Assembly: GCA_002410755.1 (NCBI GenBank)
Contig: DHOL01000004.1
Location: forward strand, 1 to 7,485
Length of the DNA: 7,485 nucleotides
Source of the DNA: Ruminococcaceae bacterium UBA5391
Lineage (GTDB): Bacteria > Bacillota > Clostridia > Oscillospirales > Acutalibacteraceae
Reading direction: 5' to 3'
The notes below the pieces were generated by a model. It saw nothing but the letters and a program-made list of their open reading frames with translations, was not told the origin of the DNA and made no database searches. A program made the position numbers and the translations under genes. Shown piece by piece: positions 6,087-7,485 of the stretch (the stretch's first letter is position 1; every line of letters starts with the position of its first letter).

Positions 6087-6115
6087 TAAAAATGGCCCGG
6101 CTTTTTCGGCCGGGC
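6087..6115 (-). terminator. Intrinsic terminator of the feoB operon
   Basis: On the - strand, GCCCGGC (6115-6109) pairs with GCCGGGC (6101-6095) around a 7-base loop (CGAAAAA). CA and then TTTTT (6092-6088) follow. It starts 8 bases after the stop of the small Cys-rich gene and isolates the iron operon from the HAD gene. Confidence 0.9.
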
Positions 6116-6123
6116 AGTTAATT

Positions 6124-6276
6124 TTACTTCTTTTTTCTCCGTGTGCACTGCGTATGATACGGACAGGCAGAGCAGTCTCCGCTGCACTCATCATTTCGGT
6201 GAAGGTATGCGTGACGCGCTGCAAAAAACAGCAGGACTGCTAGGCAGGCCAGAAGGATCCAGTCTATAAGGCTCAT
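6124..6276 (-). CDS. FeoB-associated Cys-rich membrane protein (50 aa)
   Basis: This very small protein is encoded immediately downstream of feoB. ATG 6276 is preceded by GGGAGGA (6290-6284) at 7 bases, and the reading frame ends at TAA 6126-6124. The 50 residues comprise one N-terminal membrane segment (about 4-20, IDWILLACLAVLLFFAA). A short cytoplasmic or external tail follows, with the cysteine cluster C31-x3-C35-x2-C38-x5-C44 and a basic end TRRKKK. This single helix plus Cys cluster is the pattern of the FeoB-associated Cys-rich family (Pfam PF12669, from memory). The family accompanies FeoB in many Firmicutes in place of FeoC and is suspected of helping iron transfer or FeoB assembly. 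It begins 15 bases after the feoB stop, so it is almost certainly co-transcribed. Iron or Fe-S binding by the cysteines is inference. Confidence 0.88.
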   Translation of the reverse strand: MSLIDWILLACLAVLLFFAARHAYLHRNDECSGDCSACPYHTQCTRRKKK

Positions 6277-6291
6277 AAAATTTTCCTCCCA

Positions 6292-7485
6292 TCATGCAAA
6301 CAGCAGGCAAAGGTGATAGACGAGGAAAGAGGCAACCCAGGCAAACCCGCACTGGTAAAGGACAACCCCAAAAGCTCCTTTTCTGCTGTGGAGCTCATTG
6401 CGCACTGACGTGATTGCCGCAATGCACGGTGTATAAAGCAAAGTGAAAATCAGGAAGGAGAACGCTGTAACCGGTGTAAATATATTGGCAAGGGCCGAGC
6501 CGAGATTTGCCGTGCTTGTTCCGGTCAGCACGGCAAACGTGCTGATAACGGCTTCCTTTGCGGTAAAGCCCGTCAAAAGCGCTGTCGAGACACGCCAGTC
6601 ATTGAAGCCGAGCGGACGGAAAATCGGAGACACCAAGGTGCCGATGGCCGCAAGCATACTGTCCTTTCCGCCGGAAACAACATTAAAGCGGATGTCAAAC
6701 GTCTGGAGGAACCAGATGATAATGGTAGCAGTAAAAATAATGGTAAACGCACGGACGATAAAATCTTTCGCCTTGTCCCATACCAGAAGCAATACACTCT
6801 TTGGACTTGGCATCCGGTAGTTCGGCAGTTCCATGACAAACGGCACCGGGTTCCCGTGGAACACGGTTCCTTTCATCAGCAGTGCACTCACGATACCCAT
6901 GAGGATTCCGAAAACATAAAGCCCAATCATCACCAGAGCACTGTTCCGCGGGAAAAACGCTGCCGAAAAAATCGCGTAGATTGGCAGCTTCGCGCTGCAG
7001 CTCATGAATGGCACGAGATATATTGTCATTTTTCGGTCACGCTCACTGGAAAGCGTACGCGCAGACATAATGGCTGGAACAGAGCATCCAAAGCCAACCA
7101 GCATGGGGACAAAGCTCCGCCCCGAAAGGCCAATTTTCCGCAGGGGCTTATCCATCACAAATGCGATGCGCGCCATATAGCCGCTGTCTTCCAGGATGGA
7201 AAGGAAAAAGAACAGTACAACAATCGTGGGCAGGAATTGAAGCACGCTGCCAACACCTGCAAACACGCCGTTGATAATCAGCGATTTCATCACCGGATTC
7301 GTGCCAAATACCGTCAGGCCGGAATTAACCGCACTGGAAAGGGAGTCAATGCCCTGCGCCAGCAGGTCACTGAGATATTTCCCAATTACGCCAAATGTCA
7401 GCCAGAAAATCAGCATCATAATGGCAAGGAAAATCGGTATGGCAGTATATTTGCCTGTCAGAACCCTGTCAATCCGGACGCTCCG
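6292..7485 (-). CDS. feoB: Ferrous iron transporter FeoB, C-terminal membrane part (5' end beyond window)
   Basis: FeoB imports Fe2+ across the cytoplasmic membrane and has an N-terminal GTPase domain. Only the last 397 residues are visible. The frame is open to the right edge (residues RSVRIDRVLTGKYTAIPIF before the internal Met at 7419), so the Met at 7419 is not the start and the G domain lies outside. Visible core motifs are LFFFLSILEDSGYMARIAF, the first Gate signature GFGCSVPAIMSARTL, and PFMSCSAKLPIYAIF. The second Gate half has TGFTAKEAVISTF and LLYTPCIAAI. The conserved Cys of GCSVP, of MSCSAK and of YTPC are all present, as expected for iron-translocating FeoB. About nine to ten membrane segments are apparent. 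The gene ends at TGA 6294-6292 and is followed by the small Cys-rich partner. feoA and any Fur box would be upstream, outside the window. Confidence 0.97.
   Translation of the reverse strand, partial: RSVRIDRVLTGKYTAIPIFLAIMMLIFWLTFGVIGKYLSDLLAQGIDSLSSAVNSGLTVFGTNPVMKSLIINGVFAGVGSVLQFLPTIVVLFFFLSILEDSGYMARIAFVMDKPLRKIGLSGRSFVPMLVGFGCSVPAIMSARTLSSERDRKMTIYLVPFMSCSAKLPIYAIFSAAFFPRNSALVMIGLYVFGILMGIVSALLMKGTVFHGNPVPFVMELPNYRMPSPKSVLLLVWDKAKDFIVRAFTIIFTATIIIWFLQTFDIRFNVVSGGKDSMLAAIGTLVSPIFRPLGFNDWRVSTALLTGFTAKEAVISTFAVLTGTSTANLGSALANIFTPVTAFSFLIFTLLYTPCIAAITSVRNELHSRKGAFGVVLYQCGFAWVASFLVYHLCLLFA

Noticed and set aside
6014..6187. Upstream extension of the HAD frame to an ATG at 6187
   Set aside because: It would cross the feoB operon terminator and the end of the Cys-rich gene. 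ATG 6013 has a Shine-Dalgarno and sits just before motif I.
6443..6820. A 125-codon + frame opposite feoB
   Set aside because: It mirrors the feoB coding strand, and the feoB motifs make the - strand clearly the coding one.
1..7485. CRISPR array, insertion sequence, tRNA, rRNA, phage or defence system
   Set aside because: I found no regularly spaced repeats, transposase motifs, cloverleaf or rRNA segments. Almost all sequence is accounted for by the listed genes and their short control regions.

Overview
The window looks like a chromosomal segment of an anaerobic, spore-forming clostridial Firmicute, possibly an Oscillospiraceae/Acutalibacteraceae-like genus. The taxonomic call is inference. 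It rests on a V/A-type ATPase operon, a pro-sigma-K gene, a clostridial-style DNA polymerase IV, FeoB with a Cys-rich FeoB-associated small protein, purine-rich ribosome binding sites, TTG/GTG starts and roughly balanced GC. All genes are recognisable housekeeping or common accessory families. I found no CRISPR array, insertion sequence, phage gene, tRNA or rRNA, and no convincing undescribed system.

Layout. Positions 1-1292 (+) hold the end of a V/A-type ATPase operon: the C-terminal part of subunit B, then subunit D from a TTG start, closed by a GC-rich intrinsic terminator at 1315-1355. Positions 1429-2121 (+) hold an uninterrupted sigK with an apparent pro-sequence, preceded by a possible mother-cell-type promoter. 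A 14-TM DHA2-type MFS exporter lies convergent to it (2123-3508, -). The two stop codons are one base apart and no terminator lies between them. The 131-bp divergent region 3509-3639 separates the exporter from dinB (3640-4920, +) and contains a perfect 9-mer DnaA box. A small Dabb-domain protein (4989-5288, +) follows, with its own AT-rich promoter and a strong Shine-Dalgarno.

Positions 5307-5368 hold a long, nearly perfect inverted repeat followed by a T-rich run. It sits between the convergent Dabb gene and a HAD-family phosphatase (5375-6013, -) and is probably a terminator used from both sides. The last block (-) is an iron-uptake operon. It comprises the C-terminal 397 codons of feoB (running off the right edge), then a 50-codon FeoB-associated Cys-rich membrane protein (6124-6276), then a GC-rich terminator (6087-6115).

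Functional links. Only two groups of genes clearly work together: ATPase subunits B and D (rotary ion-translocating ATPase), and FeoB with its small partner (ferrous iron import). SigK, MFS, DinB, Dabb and HAD look like separate transcription units. No intergenic gap exceeds 300 bases. The gaps at 1293-1428, 3509-3639, 4921-4988, 5289-5374 and 6014-6123 hold the terminators, promoters and palindromes listed; 588-617 holds only a ribosome binding site.
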